A stretch of 64,000 bases of DNA from Mixophyes australis (lineage: Eukaryota; Chordata; Amphibia; Anura; Limnodynastidae). A program made the position numbers and the translations under genes. Every line of letters starts with the position of its first letter. Positions within the stretch are counted from its first letter, which is position 1. The DNA lies in NCBI GenBank assembly GCA_036250195.1, contig JAVHZZ010000005.1, positions 185,018,448 to 185,082,447 of the forward strand, read 5' to 3'. A model generated the notes under the pieces. It searched no databases. It was given only the letters and a program-made list of their open reading frames with translations, and was not told where the DNA came from. This document shows, one piece after another, positions 1-11,850 of the stretch.

Positions 1-808
1 CAAATGCAGATTTACCCCCTCCAGCAGCTAACAGGGTTAACACACGGGCACAGATAGACAAGGAAGCAGAGAGGTCCTTAAGCGCCACAGTGAGGCAGAA
101 AGTGGCAGTTGGGCTGCACAATGTCTAGTTGAGGGAAAAGGCTGTCTGATTTAATTACCGATTAAAGTTAGATAGTTCAGTAGTATAATACACCCCCACA
201 CAACCTCCACCAACACACGAGGTTGCATAGCACACGACTCTACTGAATTCTGAGCCCAGGTTGATCTTTAAAAGAAGGGCTCTGTCATATAAAACCAGTG
301 CGGACCCAAGGAAAGTCACGCCAATCATTTCAGCCACTTATATAAATACCACTTGCTTTCTATCTATCACAGTCCTTGCAAAAATCGCTCTCTAATTATT
401 TATTCCGAGACACCACAACTCAAGTCATTTAAACACCCACTTCAAAATACATTTCTTAACCATAGCTAACATAGTACTGACTTACAACTAAACACGCTGA
501 TAGATTCATATCTTCGTGAAGAATCTAGTGATTTCATAATATTAATGCAAATTGAAATTTGTCTGTAAAATATCTTGCATCTTTAAATATATTTATCTAT
601 ATGAAACGATATCGTATTTACTATTCTATTTGTGTGTTCACTTGACGTAATCTTGCGGGGCCTCTTATTAATATAACCACCCAGGACATTAATTTGAAAT
701 CACATATACAATTTCAAATGTACTGTAAAGCTAATGCTCTAACTGGGTCTTATAAATATAATGATATTTGTTCTTGATGCCATAAAAACAAGCAAAAAGG
801 CCCATATA

Positions 809-874
<66 letters not shown>

Positions 875-1759
875 TATATATATTTGTATTAATCTCTATA
901 TAAAGAATAGCAAACACAATACTCCAGAACGAACAAAACGACAGAGCACCGAATTATGTGCCCTTGTACGAAAACATTTACATGATCCTATATATACAAT
1001 TTAATTGAAACCACCGGACTACACTGTGACCAGACACAGTCCACCATATTTATTTTTCATATTATGACTGGAGAGTAAATGCACAGTGTTCTAATCATGT
1101 GGGTATAGATGGCCTGTGCATTTAATTTGTTGGGGATAGTCAGACGTATGGGGGCTCTCCGCTCTGGATAGATCACTTGTGACATTAATAGCTCTGGGGA
1201 GGCTAATAGAGACAATAGGAGCTAAACGAACTCTTGAGATTACTAATAGAAGAGCCAATTATCATGTTGACTTGGAAAGAGCAGCTATGAGATTCATCTC
1301 TGCTACTTCAACTTACACTTGAGGAAAAAACTATAAGGGTGAAAAAATTAAATATGAAGACATTTCGTTTTCTCGAGATTCGATTTGTGTACTATTAAAA
1401 ATATTTATCCACAGAAGTAACTTATCTTGAAAAAACTTGGGCATTACAAACCTACTTTTCACCCCCACAGTCTTTTTAAAATAAATAATCATTGCAATAA
1501 TACAGTCAAAATAACAACTACTGTTCAATGCCCCCGCAATAAGCCCTGATCTTGCTACTGTAAACATGCAGGAACAAAAGGCTTCTCAAAGCAAATGTAA
1601 GACCACAGTTAATACGTCATGTGAATATATATATATATACTCAAATTATTCCAGGCTGCAAGTTTTAAATACTTCAGAATGAAGCTTGGCAGTCTTGTTT
1701 TCACGGTGGAATAAAAAGCCTGTGTGGACTTGTTAGGAATGCAAAGGAAAATAGCCTAC
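1..1759 (-). other. TFAP2A: TFAP2A intron 3 (partial)
   Basis: This is AT-rich intronic DNA with no further exon. I searched the minus strand for the expected exon 4 start (conserved GEVFC/CSVPGRLSLLSS region) and found no reading frame that fits. It contains a long TA microsatellite at 803-884. Otherwise nothing is recognised. Confidence 0.8.
803..884. repeat. (TA)n microsatellite
   Basis: About 80 bp of almost pure alternating TA with a single G interruption, inside TFAP2A intron 3. Confidence 0.97.
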
Positions 1760-1811
1760 CTTTCTTAATTACAGTTTGATCTGGGATGTTGATACCTTGG
1801 TCTTCTACGTG
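1760..1811 (-). CDS. TFAP2A: TFAP2A exon 3 (52 nt)
   Basis: The minus strand reads HVEDQGINIPDQTVIKK plus one extra base. It is preceded by the acceptor TTGTTGCAG (AG at 1813-1812) and followed by the donor GTAGGC (GT at 1759-1758). This is the short exon joining the N-terminal activation region to the central part of AP-2 alpha. Mammalian AP-2 alpha reads HVEDPGINIPDQTVIKKG here, so the only visible change is P to Q at the fifth residue. The exon enters in phase 0 from exon 2 and leaves with one base of a split codon, which would start the glycine of exon 4. Exon 4 is not in the window. A large compound microsatellite begins about 190 bp upstream in transcript sense. Confidence 0.95.
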
Positions 1812-2014
1812 CTGCAACAAAATATACACAAATGTTTTAATGCACTGTCATAACAAAAGAAGGGGAAATTGTAATGCTTCTGTCAGAAAGCAGATATCAC
1901 CAGTCATAAATAAGAGCTGGATAACACATACAGCAATGGGAGGTTGTTTGTTAACTCTATCATAAGCCACTTAGGTTAGAAGTTAGAATTGCAAACTGTG
2001 TATGTGTGTGTGTT

Positions 2015-2045
<31 letters not shown>

Positions 2046-2048
2046 CTA

Positions 2049-2131
<83 letters not shown>

Positions 2132-4396
2132 GGCTGCTTGGGACATTGTGCTATCACAGCTCACTACTGCTTAAACAGTTCTGATATTGTAAGGAGAACC
2201 GGAAATAAGCTCCCAACCGATGCAAGATTAAGGGAGATCAGCAGAAATTGATGTGGAACCATAAAATGTAACGCATTCCTAATTGTGTGATGAGGGGGTA
2301 AATCAGACTTACTGTATGTGCCTCAGAGCCCCCCCCTTCAAGTGGTTACACAGCAGCCCTGAGACACAAGAGAAACCTAAATACATTCCATTTTTTTTCT
2401 AAATAAGATGTTTTGCTGGATGTCTGTTGTGTTATAAGATCTACAACCTCAAGGATAGAACTGAATAAATCACATATAATCTTGGAGTTGCGTTTGACTG
2501 TTTATGTCTTAGCTGTGGTTCTGACCCACTTGGTGCAAGAATGGCTCCAGATAGTGGCTGTCGAAAAAAATCCTATTACTTAATCATTGTCCAACAATAA
2601 TACTGATTGTAGCGTTTTCCATTCGGTTCTGGATTTATGCTCCTGTTAATTGTGCCTGATCTCAATGATTCCGGGTGGATGGTACTAAGTTGGTTTATTA
2701 CGGCTTTTATTATACTCAATGCTCTCATTTGTAACTTGCCTAAAGTGCTCCTGCATTTAAGTATAATTAAATTGAGAAATGTTCAGAAATGACTACTATA
2801 GTTCTCTGTTTTAAGTATATGGGGAAATATGATCCCTTTATGCTAGCTCACTCAACCCATAAACTAAACGTGCTGAGGGATTATATTTTGGGTTATTTCA
2901 AGACCAGTACCAAGATTTACATTTAAATACCCCACAGTGGTGTATTATCATTAACTAATTTCCGAGATGTTCTTCACCTGATTCAGCTTTTAACTATTTA
3001 CTTAAAAATGATGGGCACAGCTAGGGGCAAGAATCGTGTTAATTCTGTTATTTAAGCAAACCATTTTACCCACAGTTATTTCTCAGTACTGTGTATCGAG
3101 TTTATTAACATTTACGGCAGTCTAAATGCTTAGTGATAACACAGAACAAACAGAGTAAATAATAGCTAAAACAGAAAGTTAATCCTAAATAACCGCCCAT
3201 ATCTCTCTATTGCCCCCGGTGATGTCTGACTGTGCCTGGAATTATACAAACATTTGAGCCGGTTTTTCAATGTTAATCTATACGATTAAACGATTGACAG
3301 GTCATTATAATAATAAAAACAATGAATTAATAGCTTCAAGGGTGTAATATTCCCATAGATTTTGTAAAGGGGTCATACATTAATTTGCACAATTATTTCA
3401 TCATTGCATGATAACTAGGATCAGCATCACACAAAACTAAAATATCAGGCAAACCACAATTTTTACACAAACACACTTAGGCAAAAAATAACGAGGTTCC
3501 ATTCCAGCACTGCAAAGTATTACAAATGATATTAACTTTTTTTTTTTTTTTAATATTTGCCTTTACCACAAATCTGCAACTTGAGACTGTAATCGTTAAA
3601 CTGTCAACACTTGTTTCACAGCAGTATCTAGATTTTTGGAGGTATTTCGTATGACAAGGAAACGCGTAGTGCGGACAGATTATCAATCTGCTTTTCTGCA
3701 ACAAAATACGTGTCTAAAAGTAGGATGTGTCAAGGTTAAAATGTGGAATGTGCTTATATTGATTTGTGTAGAGCACGGCTGTTCTCGTCTTCGCCTGCTT
3801 TCTAAATGATCAATGTCATGTTTAATTGCAAAATATTTTAATTGCACCTATTGATAACCGAATTACTCTCAAATAATTTATTGTTCAATTTTCTCCACCT
3901 AGTTAATTCAATAGACGTTAGATAGGTGGCCCTGGTGGGCTCTCGGAAATCTCTAACGATGTATACTGCATATAATGTATTAAAATGGAAAGGGGGATTT
4001 TAATATATCCCAGTTTCATTTGTTATGTCTTTCAGACGTGCCAGGCTGCAGGTATAGCTTTGACTTGTATTAGATTGCTTCTGCATGCCATTTCCTTAAT
4101 TATAAGGGACAGATTATTTATTACACAGCACATTCATCCTGTCTGAGGCTCTACGTTTTTCAACTGATAAAGGATTGTTCGGCCACATTCCCTTCATTCA
4201 ACATATCACTGCTCAGATATACGCTAAATAGCATTAAGTGCACAGCTGTAGAGGACTGTGTTTTAGTTTAGTTTGGGCTATATATCATGACATATCTTTT
4301 GAGATTCGTACACATAAGGGCTTTGAAAGAGAAGCTAGTAACAAATAAGGGTGAGGGTAAGGGCGTCATAAGGCGAGAAATAAGAAATAGTCTTAC
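1812..4396 (-). other. TFAP2A: TFAP2A intron 2
   Basis: The intron starts GTAAGA after exon 2 and ends TTGCAG before exon 3. It holds the compound microsatellite at 1998-2128, a T-run at 3538-3551 and otherwise unique-looking AT-rich DNA. No additional coding exon was seen. Confidence 0.85.
1998..2128. repeat. Compound (TG)n-(CTAT)n-(TA)n microsatellite
   Basis: Three repeat types run in series: TG, then CTAT tetranucleotides, then TA, over about 130 bp. The array sits in TFAP2A intron 2, 190-320 bp upstream of the exon 3 acceptor in transcript sense. Open frames through it ([18 protein letters not shown]) are only repeat translations. Confidence 0.97.
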
Positions 4397-4831
4397 CGAA
4401 ACGTCTTCTATTGCATGAGATATGGAGTGTATGGGGATGTCCCCAATTCCTGAGCCCAGCCCATGAGGCCCATGCAGTAGATCTTCGTGTCGCCTGTAAT
4501 CCCTGCGTGGGTCCAAGCCAGACAGCTGATGTGGTAGCCCCCGATGTGTGTGTAAAAGGCTTGTCTCCTGGCTCTGTCTCTGTCCTGGCCACACTGGGTG
4601 CTGAGGTTGCGGTTGGGCATGGAGGGAATTCAGACTATAGGGGTCATTAACGTGAGAATATGGATCTTGAGACTGGGGATATAAGGGCTGGTATGGCGGA
4701 GGAAAATATGGGGGCTGAAAGTCAGTATTGGGCGTGTGGGAAAGTGGGGGAGCGCTGGCATATGGAGATTGGCCCACTGACCCCAGTTGGGGTAACCGAG
4801 CTGTTCCATTGCTGGTACCGTCGTGACGGTC
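4397..4831 (-). CDS. TFAP2A: TFAP2A exon 2, proline/glutamine-rich activation region
   Basis: This 435-nt exon has 145 codons and phase 0 at both ends. It starts GACCGTCACGAC ([20 protein letters not shown]) after the acceptor CCCTGTAG and ends HAIEDVS before the donor GTAAGA. It encodes the N-terminal transactivation region of AP-2 alpha. Visible features are the PY-type motif in [15 protein letters not shown], the conserved [14 protein letters not shown] block, a glutamine/proline run (HAQPQPQHP), and [21 protein letters not shown]. The DRHDG start follows each of the three alternative first exons in mammals, and here it is in frame with all three. Reading past the donor would add intron residues and stop near 4268, so the longer open frame is not the protein. 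The near-identity to AP-2 alpha rules out the beta and gamma paralogues. Confidence 0.97.
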
Positions 4832-5650
4832 CTACAGGGAACACAAAACATAGACAACAAATTAAAAAACAACTCAGAAACCATACATACATAGAATTAC
4901 CATACTACAAGATGTGATCCTATCTGGAATGAATTAGTCCCGAATAGGCATACTATTCCTCATTGGCTATTTCTCATTAGTGCATTACTGCACTACAAAA
5001 AAAACTAAAATAGTGTGATTTTCTTAAAAACAAATGGTGAATTTTATAAAATATATGGCATGATTATTTCAGAAATAGAGAACTAAATCATTCCATACTT
5101 ACATACATACATACATATTGACATGTGTATAATAAACCCTTACATGATTGACAAAATTGGCATTCTAATATACCGGTGTGTTCAAGCCGTGCAGGACGCT
5201 TTTCTCCTATAATGTATTCACAGGAAATACATTAAATATAATGAACGAATGAGGTACACGAAAATATGTTATAGAAAACAGTATATATACAATAATTCCA
5301 AATATTTTTTTCCATTCAAGCATGTCAGATAGTCTTGTTCGAAAAAGTATGTATTAAATTAAAGGGCATACCGCTGAAGCATATGTTTAAGTTTAACTCG
5401 GAATAGGTAAATCATTTAAAAATATTATAGATTCATTTGATCACGTTGAAAGGGCAGAATATCTCAGATAAAATCGAATGTCAGGCAATAGCGGTAATAA
5501 AAATCGTGGAACCGACAGAATGCATATTAGAAGTGGAAGTCGGAGCAGAAATGTAATTGTGTGGGTCAAATCTATTCAAATGACAGTAAAAAAGCTATAA
5601 ACAAATAAAATGATAAATAAATCATTATAATTAAAAAAATAAAAACTCAC
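4832..5650 (-). other. TFAP2A: TFAP2A intron between exon 1b and exon 2
   Basis: About 0.8 kb of AT-rich DNA bounded by the exon 1b donor GTGAGT and the exon 2 acceptor CTGTAG. A short GTAT/CATA repeat at 5100-5117 is the only simple sequence. Confidence 0.85.
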
Positions 5651-5677
5651 CATAGCGGAAAAACTGTGAACTAACAT
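5651..5677 (-). CDS. TFAP2A: TFAP2A alternative exon 1b (coding part)
   Basis: The minus strand encodes MLVHSFSAM and is followed at once by the consensus donor GTGAGT (GT at 5650-5649). The nine residues match the N-terminus of the mammalian AP-2 alpha 1b isoform, which continues DRHDG. The splice to exon 2 is phase 0. This is the first exon closest to exon 2, about 0.8 kb upstream of its acceptor. The coding part is too short to be found by ORF length, so identification rests on the exact isoform match plus donor. This isoform lacks the IKYE sumoylation motif of 1a. Its 5' untranslated part should extend to higher coordinates but cannot be bounded. Confidence 0.93.
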
Positions 5678-8310
5678 GTGTGCGGAATACTGTTACAAAT
5701 CAAGGTAGAAAATGAAAAATAATGCAGCAACCAGAGAGGTGCTAGGAAAAAGTAGCCAGCACTAGAATATTATTACTAGAAAATCATAACGCCGACGATT
5801 GTTAAGCACCGACCAAAGACCATAATCCATCAGAACCTGGACAAATTCTTCATTAGATGGTGAAAACACTTTCTGGCAGAGATATTAAATACAAAGTTTC
5901 TTTTTTTTTAAATGTCGGTTCCGTAATCCTTGTTCCCTCTGTTCTCTTCTTCACTTGTGTAGCTGTGCTGGGCTTCCTACTAAGAGATACAGCCTGTTTT
6001 TTTTCCGAATCCCTAACAGCAGATATTCATGACTATTAATATTACACCAATACTTAATAAAGGAAGAATGGTTGGTAATCGAACGTGAACCGAGGAAGCA
6101 ACTGAAGGCAGAGCCCTGTTCTAAATGACGTCCATTGAATGAAGAATCAGTGTATCTAACCAGAGGTGGAGGGGGAGGAAAAGAGGGAGAGACAGAAGTG
6201 AGTGAAGGAGAGAGGGGGTTGGCTGACGAATCACAGGGAAGAGGGGGGGTGCATTTTAAAGGTTGCAGGGCATGAAAAGTGAAAGAGCTCCAGAGTGTGG
6301 GGATCAGCTAGTGACAGGAAAGGAGTGATGGGGGAAATAAAAGGGATATGCACCTGGGAATCCTGGGAATATCCTGGATATGCCATGGGCATGTCTGCTG
6401 TCCTCCTCTTGCTGCTGGGAATGTTCTCTCTGCTATCCAGCCCTTTGTTTTTCATGTCTGTATCCGAGGGGCCCGGATCTCCTGTCCTCTGAACCTGATC
6501 CATAGCCCGATGGGCTCCAACCACAACAACCACAGCTCAGAAACCAGCTTCCTATTCCAGCAAATAGTCTCAAAACAGCCAATCAAGACAGGCAGATCCA
6601 GGAATTTCTGCTCCCTTCGGCTGTAATTAGGACTCACAATTCTTTGTTTTTCTCTTTAAAAGAGAAACCTCCCTTTTCTTTGATCCAAGGTTTATATGTA
6701 AGCATCCATAGCAATCATCAGTTTCTTGCTGTTTATCGGGGTCTCCTACAAAGGGGGCAGCCAAGCTAGCAGCAATCTGAGAGGCAGCAGCAGTAGTGTG
6801 CTTGTGGGAGCATGTAGGTCACGGAAGGGAGCTGGGAGAACTTTGTTCTTTTTGTTTAGCTCTGAACATCCAGTGTCAAGGTACTGGCTGCCCCGTGGTG
6901 TAGATCAGATATTTCTCCCCTTGTACAGTGGTCAATGTGCTCCAGACCGGGATGTGTGTGGACAGCTCCAGTCCAGTACGGCTCGGCCCTTCTCTGTAGC
7001 TGCCTCCCTTCCGCCTGATCCTGGCTCTCTCTCCAAACCCGTCCGACTGGCTCTGCAACTCCAGCAAACAACTCCTCCAAAATAGTACATGCTCAACTTT
7101 ACAGAGCTCTTAGCTGGCTAGGGTTAGAATAACAACAGTCATCTACCGCCTGCATGTTCCTACAGAACTATGCACACCTAACAAAATAAAGCTTTAATCT
7201 CACATTGAAAGCGAGATTACAGGCTCTGAACTAGAGCTGGGCGAAGTTAAGTCAGCTCTCTGCTCTGTATCTGTCACATGGGAAGCGTGATGCTATCTGC
7301 TAGCCCCACAAACTGAATTTTTCTTCTATCTAATTGTTATTTTACATATGTGATCTGATCTTTACAATGTAATCTGATTTAAAAAAAACTATATATACAT
7401 CCGCCCAGATCACCACATAAATCGCTCCCATTAAAGTAACAAATGACTCTGGTAATGTATTATAAATTACATACATGCATAAGTACAATAATATTACGCT
7501 TTATTATGTATACGTGGCTGTATGTAACTCTGGATTAAGAAAAGATAATGTCCAAAACAGATAAGCATTATTTGCTTTTATTTACATTGCGGAATTGCAG
7601 CGGTAAATCCCAGAATATATGAAAGGCAAGTCTCAACTGTCCATCTCTAAACTGCCCCAACCACTTGGGGAATCCTCACAAAAGCAGCTCTCAGCTCTGC
7701 AAGTCATAACAAGACAATGATCCATGTGCAGCTCTCAAAAACTATGCCTTCTTTTGTACTCAGGCAATTGTGTGTCTTTGTGTGCACCAAAACACACGCC
7801 ATATGGTTCAAATCTAAAATCCCTAACAAACATGATTTCTTCACTTTTGCGTTGAAAAATGTACGGTTCATTACGTATTGCCATCAATTTAATTATTAAA
7901 TAATATTCAAGTAATGCAGAAGGTGCGATTATACTAATAAAAAAATCACCTAAAGGAATCAAGAATATAATTGTAGAAACAAAATGTAGCAAAACGTTTC
8001 AGTTGGAAATAATTATAATGAAAAACTTAGCATGTTTATTTATGTATTTTTGTTATTCCTTTATTAGTTTTATTAAAGGAAAATCGCTCATATAGTTTAT
8101 TAGTAATAATCGCATTAGGTTTGTTAAGTGTTAATGGAAGTTATACTTTTATATACATCTCATGCACTGATGCTAACAGCATAGTCTGTGGAAAGTCCAT
8201 CATGCAGAGGATACCCAAAGATCTTCTTCATGATATAGTCCAAAATACCTGTCTCAACTTAATGCCTGCGTGGTGAAAATGTTCCCAGAGCAATGCTTCC
8301 TAGACCTTAC
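5678..8310 (-). other. TFAP2A: TFAP2A interval between exons 1a and 1b, including a GC-richer block
   Basis: This is intron for 1a and 1c transcripts and 5' flank for 1b. The stretch 6,150-7,085 is clearly richer in G/C than its surroundings, with a purine-rich segment at 6,165-6,250 and several CpG-containing tracts at 6,890-7,050. It is a plausible promoter or 5' untranslated region for exon 1b, but no TATA box or other defining motif can be shown. Open frames here have no recognisable protein similarity. Confidence 0.4.
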
Positions 8311-8355
8311 CTCACACTCTTCGTATTTGATATTATCCGTCAGTTTCCAAAGCAT
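8311..8355 (-). CDS. TFAP2A: TFAP2A alternative exon 1a (coding part)
   Basis: The minus strand encodes MLWKLTDNIKYEECE followed by the donor GTAAGG (GT at 8310-8309). This is the canonical AP-2 alpha 1a N-terminus. Mammals read MLWKLTDNIKYEDCE, so only D to E at residue 13 differs. It contains IKYE, a psi-K-x-E sumoylation consensus at Lys10, the site known to restrain AP-2 activity. It splices in phase 0 to DRHDG of exon 2. The start codon is fixed by conservation. The upstream untranslated region and promoter lie above 8355; I see no clear TATA box there, which is common for developmental promoters. Confidence 0.95.
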
Positions 8356-8776
8356 TTTCATGGGCTTTTGGGAAGAGGTTCTCGCCTTTCCTCCTTGTCC
8401 CTACAAAAGTCTAGAGCCCCTGTGTGCTGTACAGAAAGAGTGAAGCTGGTGCAATGCTTTGGTGCACTGATATCTCCCTCTAATGGAGGAAAGTTTCCTT
8501 TTCCTTGCTTCTCACCAACAAGCCTAACTACCTTATTAGCATATCAACAATAGCCCAATTGCTAGGTGACATGTGAACCTCCACTGAAGGACTCAGGTAC
8601 AACATAGAACAAAAATCTGTTTCAGTCCAATAACTTTATATTTTCTAATTTAGGAATTAGACTCATTAAGGAATAAAACATTTAACACATCCACAATAAT
8701 ATAACGCGGTATATCCAGTATTACATAAAAAATATGTTTCGATATTTCTTCAAATGCATTTTACCGGTGTGTTTGA

Positions 8777-8829
<53 letters not shown>

Positions 8830-10823
8830 TGAATCTTTACATGGATTTTAATGGACTGTTGTATAGGGAATGATTGAACACTACACATTAAAGTGTTTTA
8901 TCGAACACATTTTAATGCTCACTTTGCTATAACAGGTTGGTATGCAAAATAATTTTTTCTATGGCCGTAGTACTCAACGTTGTTTGATGTGCAAAAAAAT
9001 ATTTCAACATGATAATCTCTTCTTATGTGTCCTATTTGATATTCAACGTGGGTGACTGAATATCTTGGAAAACGTGTGAAATGAGAAAATTATGCAGCAT
9101 CTAATGAACAGTTTCCCTTTGACGTTAGCGGAATGGCTAATTTTAATAGCTAATTGTATTAGTCAGAATGGAAAGCTGGGAAAAGTAGCTGACAATAGAA
9201 AAGGGGCTTCTCCAAAACTAATCATACCTATTTTTCACTAGTACAGACCTTCAGTTAATCTAGTGAATTAAGAGACTGACGTCTGCTGCATGTTATCTGT
9301 ATTCCACAGTACTAACAGGCCTATATACAGCACTGTTGCAGAAATATATTCCACCTTCTAGTATAGCGATGTTTTGATGCTGAATACTTTTGCATAAATG
9401 GTCGCCGGTGCCAGGTCAACTCAGTCCGGAGTCATGAAGATCTGGGAGGTCTTTGTTAAAATAAAGACGGTTGTCTCTCCTTTGTGTCTGTTTCTTAGCT
9501 TAGTCCAAATAGTTGTTTTTCTCCCATTCAGGTTGAAATGAAGTTCAAATTATCTTTTGGTGCATGTGCTAATAGCCTGGTACTGAGAAAATGGCCCATC
9601 ATGAGCCACGCCAATTACTTGAAGTCAGACAGGTCCATAGTCACATCAACAGGATTACCATGACCGCTCAGCTAATTGAATGCGAATATTAGAGTCAGGA
9701 TCAAACATATCAGCGTGGAAGGTAGAAAGAGTGTGAAAGAACACTTTAACACCACCAGCAGCTCAATAGTTGACGCATTAAAGAGTCATTAACATTTCTT
9801 GGGTGGAGCAGTTACATTCAGGACCTGCTAATGGTGTGAAGCTCCTAAATATAATGTGCCTTGTAACCCTCATTCAGCTGCAGATAGTATTCTAGTCCCA
9901 TACTCACATTAATATCAGAGCTGCTACTGATATGCCTCATATATAAGCAATGAAAGTGTATATAATAGAAACGTAGTGAAAGATGTTATCTAAACTATTT
10001 AGACCATGCTCTCTTTCTTTGCTTTGCACCTTATTTAAAATCAGGCCGCATATATTCAGCAGAATTCCATGCAGTACGCCAGAAATTGCTAGAACCATTG
10101 TTTTTAGTCTATAAAAAACAAAGTGTAGAAGGTACAATGCTTATATTTATATATGTAGCATTTATGCACACATTTGGCTTCTGGACCAAATCAGTAGTTA
10201 CACTATATAGCAATAATGTCGGTATATTCATAAAATCCAGACGTATATACCTATAACTTACATATGATAGAGCAGTTCAACCAGTATGTTTGGTAAACAC
10301 ACGTTTTCTTTTATCTAAGCTGTAAGAGAGAACAGTCAGTTTCATTAACCGAAGCTCTGATTCCAGACATGTATCTGTCATCTATGTATATGCGGCTTGA
10401 GTACACACATAATATTGTCAAAACACACGAACTGTAATGTATACACATCGCTGATCACAAAATCCAGAATCTTTTTAACCGTGTACAAATGCGTCCCGGG
10501 TCTGCAGTGGATCCATTCCAAGCAGGTTTCATTACCTTGCGTCACTCACCTTTACTTAGAGCCTTTAAGTTTGCAAAAACAAGTGGCTCAAGGCGGTTTT
10601 GCCTGCTATAGTCCTCCCTGTTTCATATATTTAACGCAGACAAATGGTGCATTGCAACACTGAACGACAAACTTTTATCCACGCGCTGTAATGTAAATTA
10701 GATTACATTACGTTTAATAAATTGTAATATATGTTCATGGACATTGGTAATAATATAGTGACATGGACATCTCCAAAGACTCCACTTTAGCTAAGTAACT
10801 CCGAAAATGGAGTGACATCTCAC
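8356..10823 (-). other. TFAP2A: TFAP2A interval between exons 1c and 1a
   Basis: This is intron for 1c transcripts and promoter flank for 1a. It contains an AT microsatellite at 8,779-8,826. The rest is AT-rich, low in recognisable repeats, and shows no coding exon. Confidence 0.6.
8779..8826. repeat. (AT)n microsatellite
   Basis: 48 bp of perfect AT dinucleotides between exons 1a and 1c of TFAP2A. Confidence 0.97.
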
Positions 10824-10856
10824 CTGCCAATCCCCCATTTTGACCAGCATGGACAT
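10824..10856 (-). CDS. TFAP2A: TFAP2A alternative exon 1c (coding part)
   Basis: The minus strand encodes MSMLVKMGDWQ followed by the donor GTGAGA (GT at 10823-10822). The mammalian 1c isoform starts MSILAKMGDWQ, so two conservative substitutions are visible (I to M, A to V). It joins DRHDG of exon 2 in phase 0 and is the most distal first exon. The second in-frame ATG (codon 3) could also initiate, but the first is conserved. The isoform lacks the Lys10 sumoylation motif. The stretch at 10,960-11,110 just upstream is locally richer in CpG and pyrimidine tracts and is a reasonable place to look for its promoter; I see no diagnostic element. Confidence 0.92.
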
Positions 10857-11784
10857 CATATAATTCCTCGTTGATGATAGATTGAGGGATCCGCCTGTTG
10901 ATACGACCAGCTTCAACAAATCCTTTTCTTACCTGTTCAGGAACATCTCACCTGCTCATAAAGAACTGGTTGCTACCTGTGCGCGCATGCGTACTAGCAA
11001 GGAATTCGCTTAGGTAACTTACTATGCTCAGAGCTGTCTGAGATGTTGATGGATTTACAGCAACCGAAGTCTCCACATAAACACCAGCCCCCTCCTCCTT
11101 TTAGGTCCCCTTTACTAATAGCGATTTATGGCAGAGAGGTGTGTAGTCACAAGCATTGATGTAGTCAAGTGCTATGGTGATAATGGGGTTCTGAGACCCC
11201 CTATGTTTTCCAATAGCTGTCTAAACTTACATTGTAAGGTCCCCTTGGAAATAAACTCACTTGTAACTTACGACAAAACATTGCAAATATTACATATGCC
11301 TGAAATAAATAAAAGAACATTGCTTTTCTCTTTACTTTGTATCAAAGTCCTACCTTTCTTTATTCTATTCCCCAATGTATCATAAGGAATGGCTTATATA
11401 ATGAAACACTTCTGAATACGAAATTACCGCCGGGTACATTATTAAGGCAATTGTAATGTAATAAACCCTCAGTTTATACTTGATAGGCTATCTAGAGATA
11501 GTAAACACAAACCAGGAGCTGTTTTCCTTGTTGTAAATACAGTGATTGTTGTCTATAAAACAGTTATAGGCTTGTGATCTTGTGTTCTGCCTTCCAGTAA
11601 AACATAAATACATGACAATGTGCTATATACGGCCATATCTAAGGTAATAAAGCATGTGTGCATGAGCATGCACTAATATACAGTGACATATAGCTTCACC
11701 AGAAGTATTCAAGACCAGCTCAATTAACAAATACGTAAATGCTCTGTTTAATTGATACAAAGCCCAAATGTGAGGGCATCTTTA

Positions 11785-11850
11785 GACAACTCGTAGTTTT
11801 CCAACTGTTGTGGAACTACAAGTCCCTGAATGCCCGACTTGTAGCTCCAC
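11785..11850. repeat. Short dispersed-repeat fragment with an inverted GTAGTT/AACTAC core
   Basis: The stretch includes TTGTGGAACTACAAGTCCC, a motif commonly seen in vertebrate non-autonomous DNA repeats, flanked by partly inverted sequence. It is too short to assign a family with confidence. Confidence 0.35.

Larger units (their letters stand above)
1..10856 (-). other. TFAP2A: TFAP2A transcription unit, 5' half (three first exons to intron 3)
   Basis: The minus strand carries, in transcript order, alternative exons 1c, 1a and 1b, then exon 2 and exon 3. All junctions have GT donors and AG acceptors and keep one reading frame. AP-2 alpha is a nuclear, sequence-specific transcription factor acting as a dimer in neural crest, epidermis, craniofacial, eye and limb development. 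The basic-helix-span-helix DNA-binding and dimerisation domain, encoded by exons 4-7, is not found and must lie left of position 1. Identity rests on exon 2 matching AP-2 alpha rather than beta or gamma (for example [28 protein letters not shown] and [11 protein letters not shown]) and on all three first exons resembling the mammalian AP-2 alpha isoform N-termini. Untranslated parts of the first exons cannot be bounded from sequence alone. Confidence 0.95.

Noticed and set aside
1989..2251. Overlapping open frames rich in VCVC, SIYL and IYIY
   Set aside because: They are translations of the TG/CTAT/TA microsatellite and show no gene structure.
4268..4396. Extension of the TFAP2A exon 2 frame into [10 protein letters not shown] and beyond
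   Set aside because: It crosses a consensus GTAAGA donor at the conserved exon end, so this is intron.
6231..7085. Several open frames of 60-119 codons on both strands between exons 1a and 1b
   Set aside because: No familiar motif; mutual overlap and higher GC explain the open frames. Kept only as a possible promoter region.
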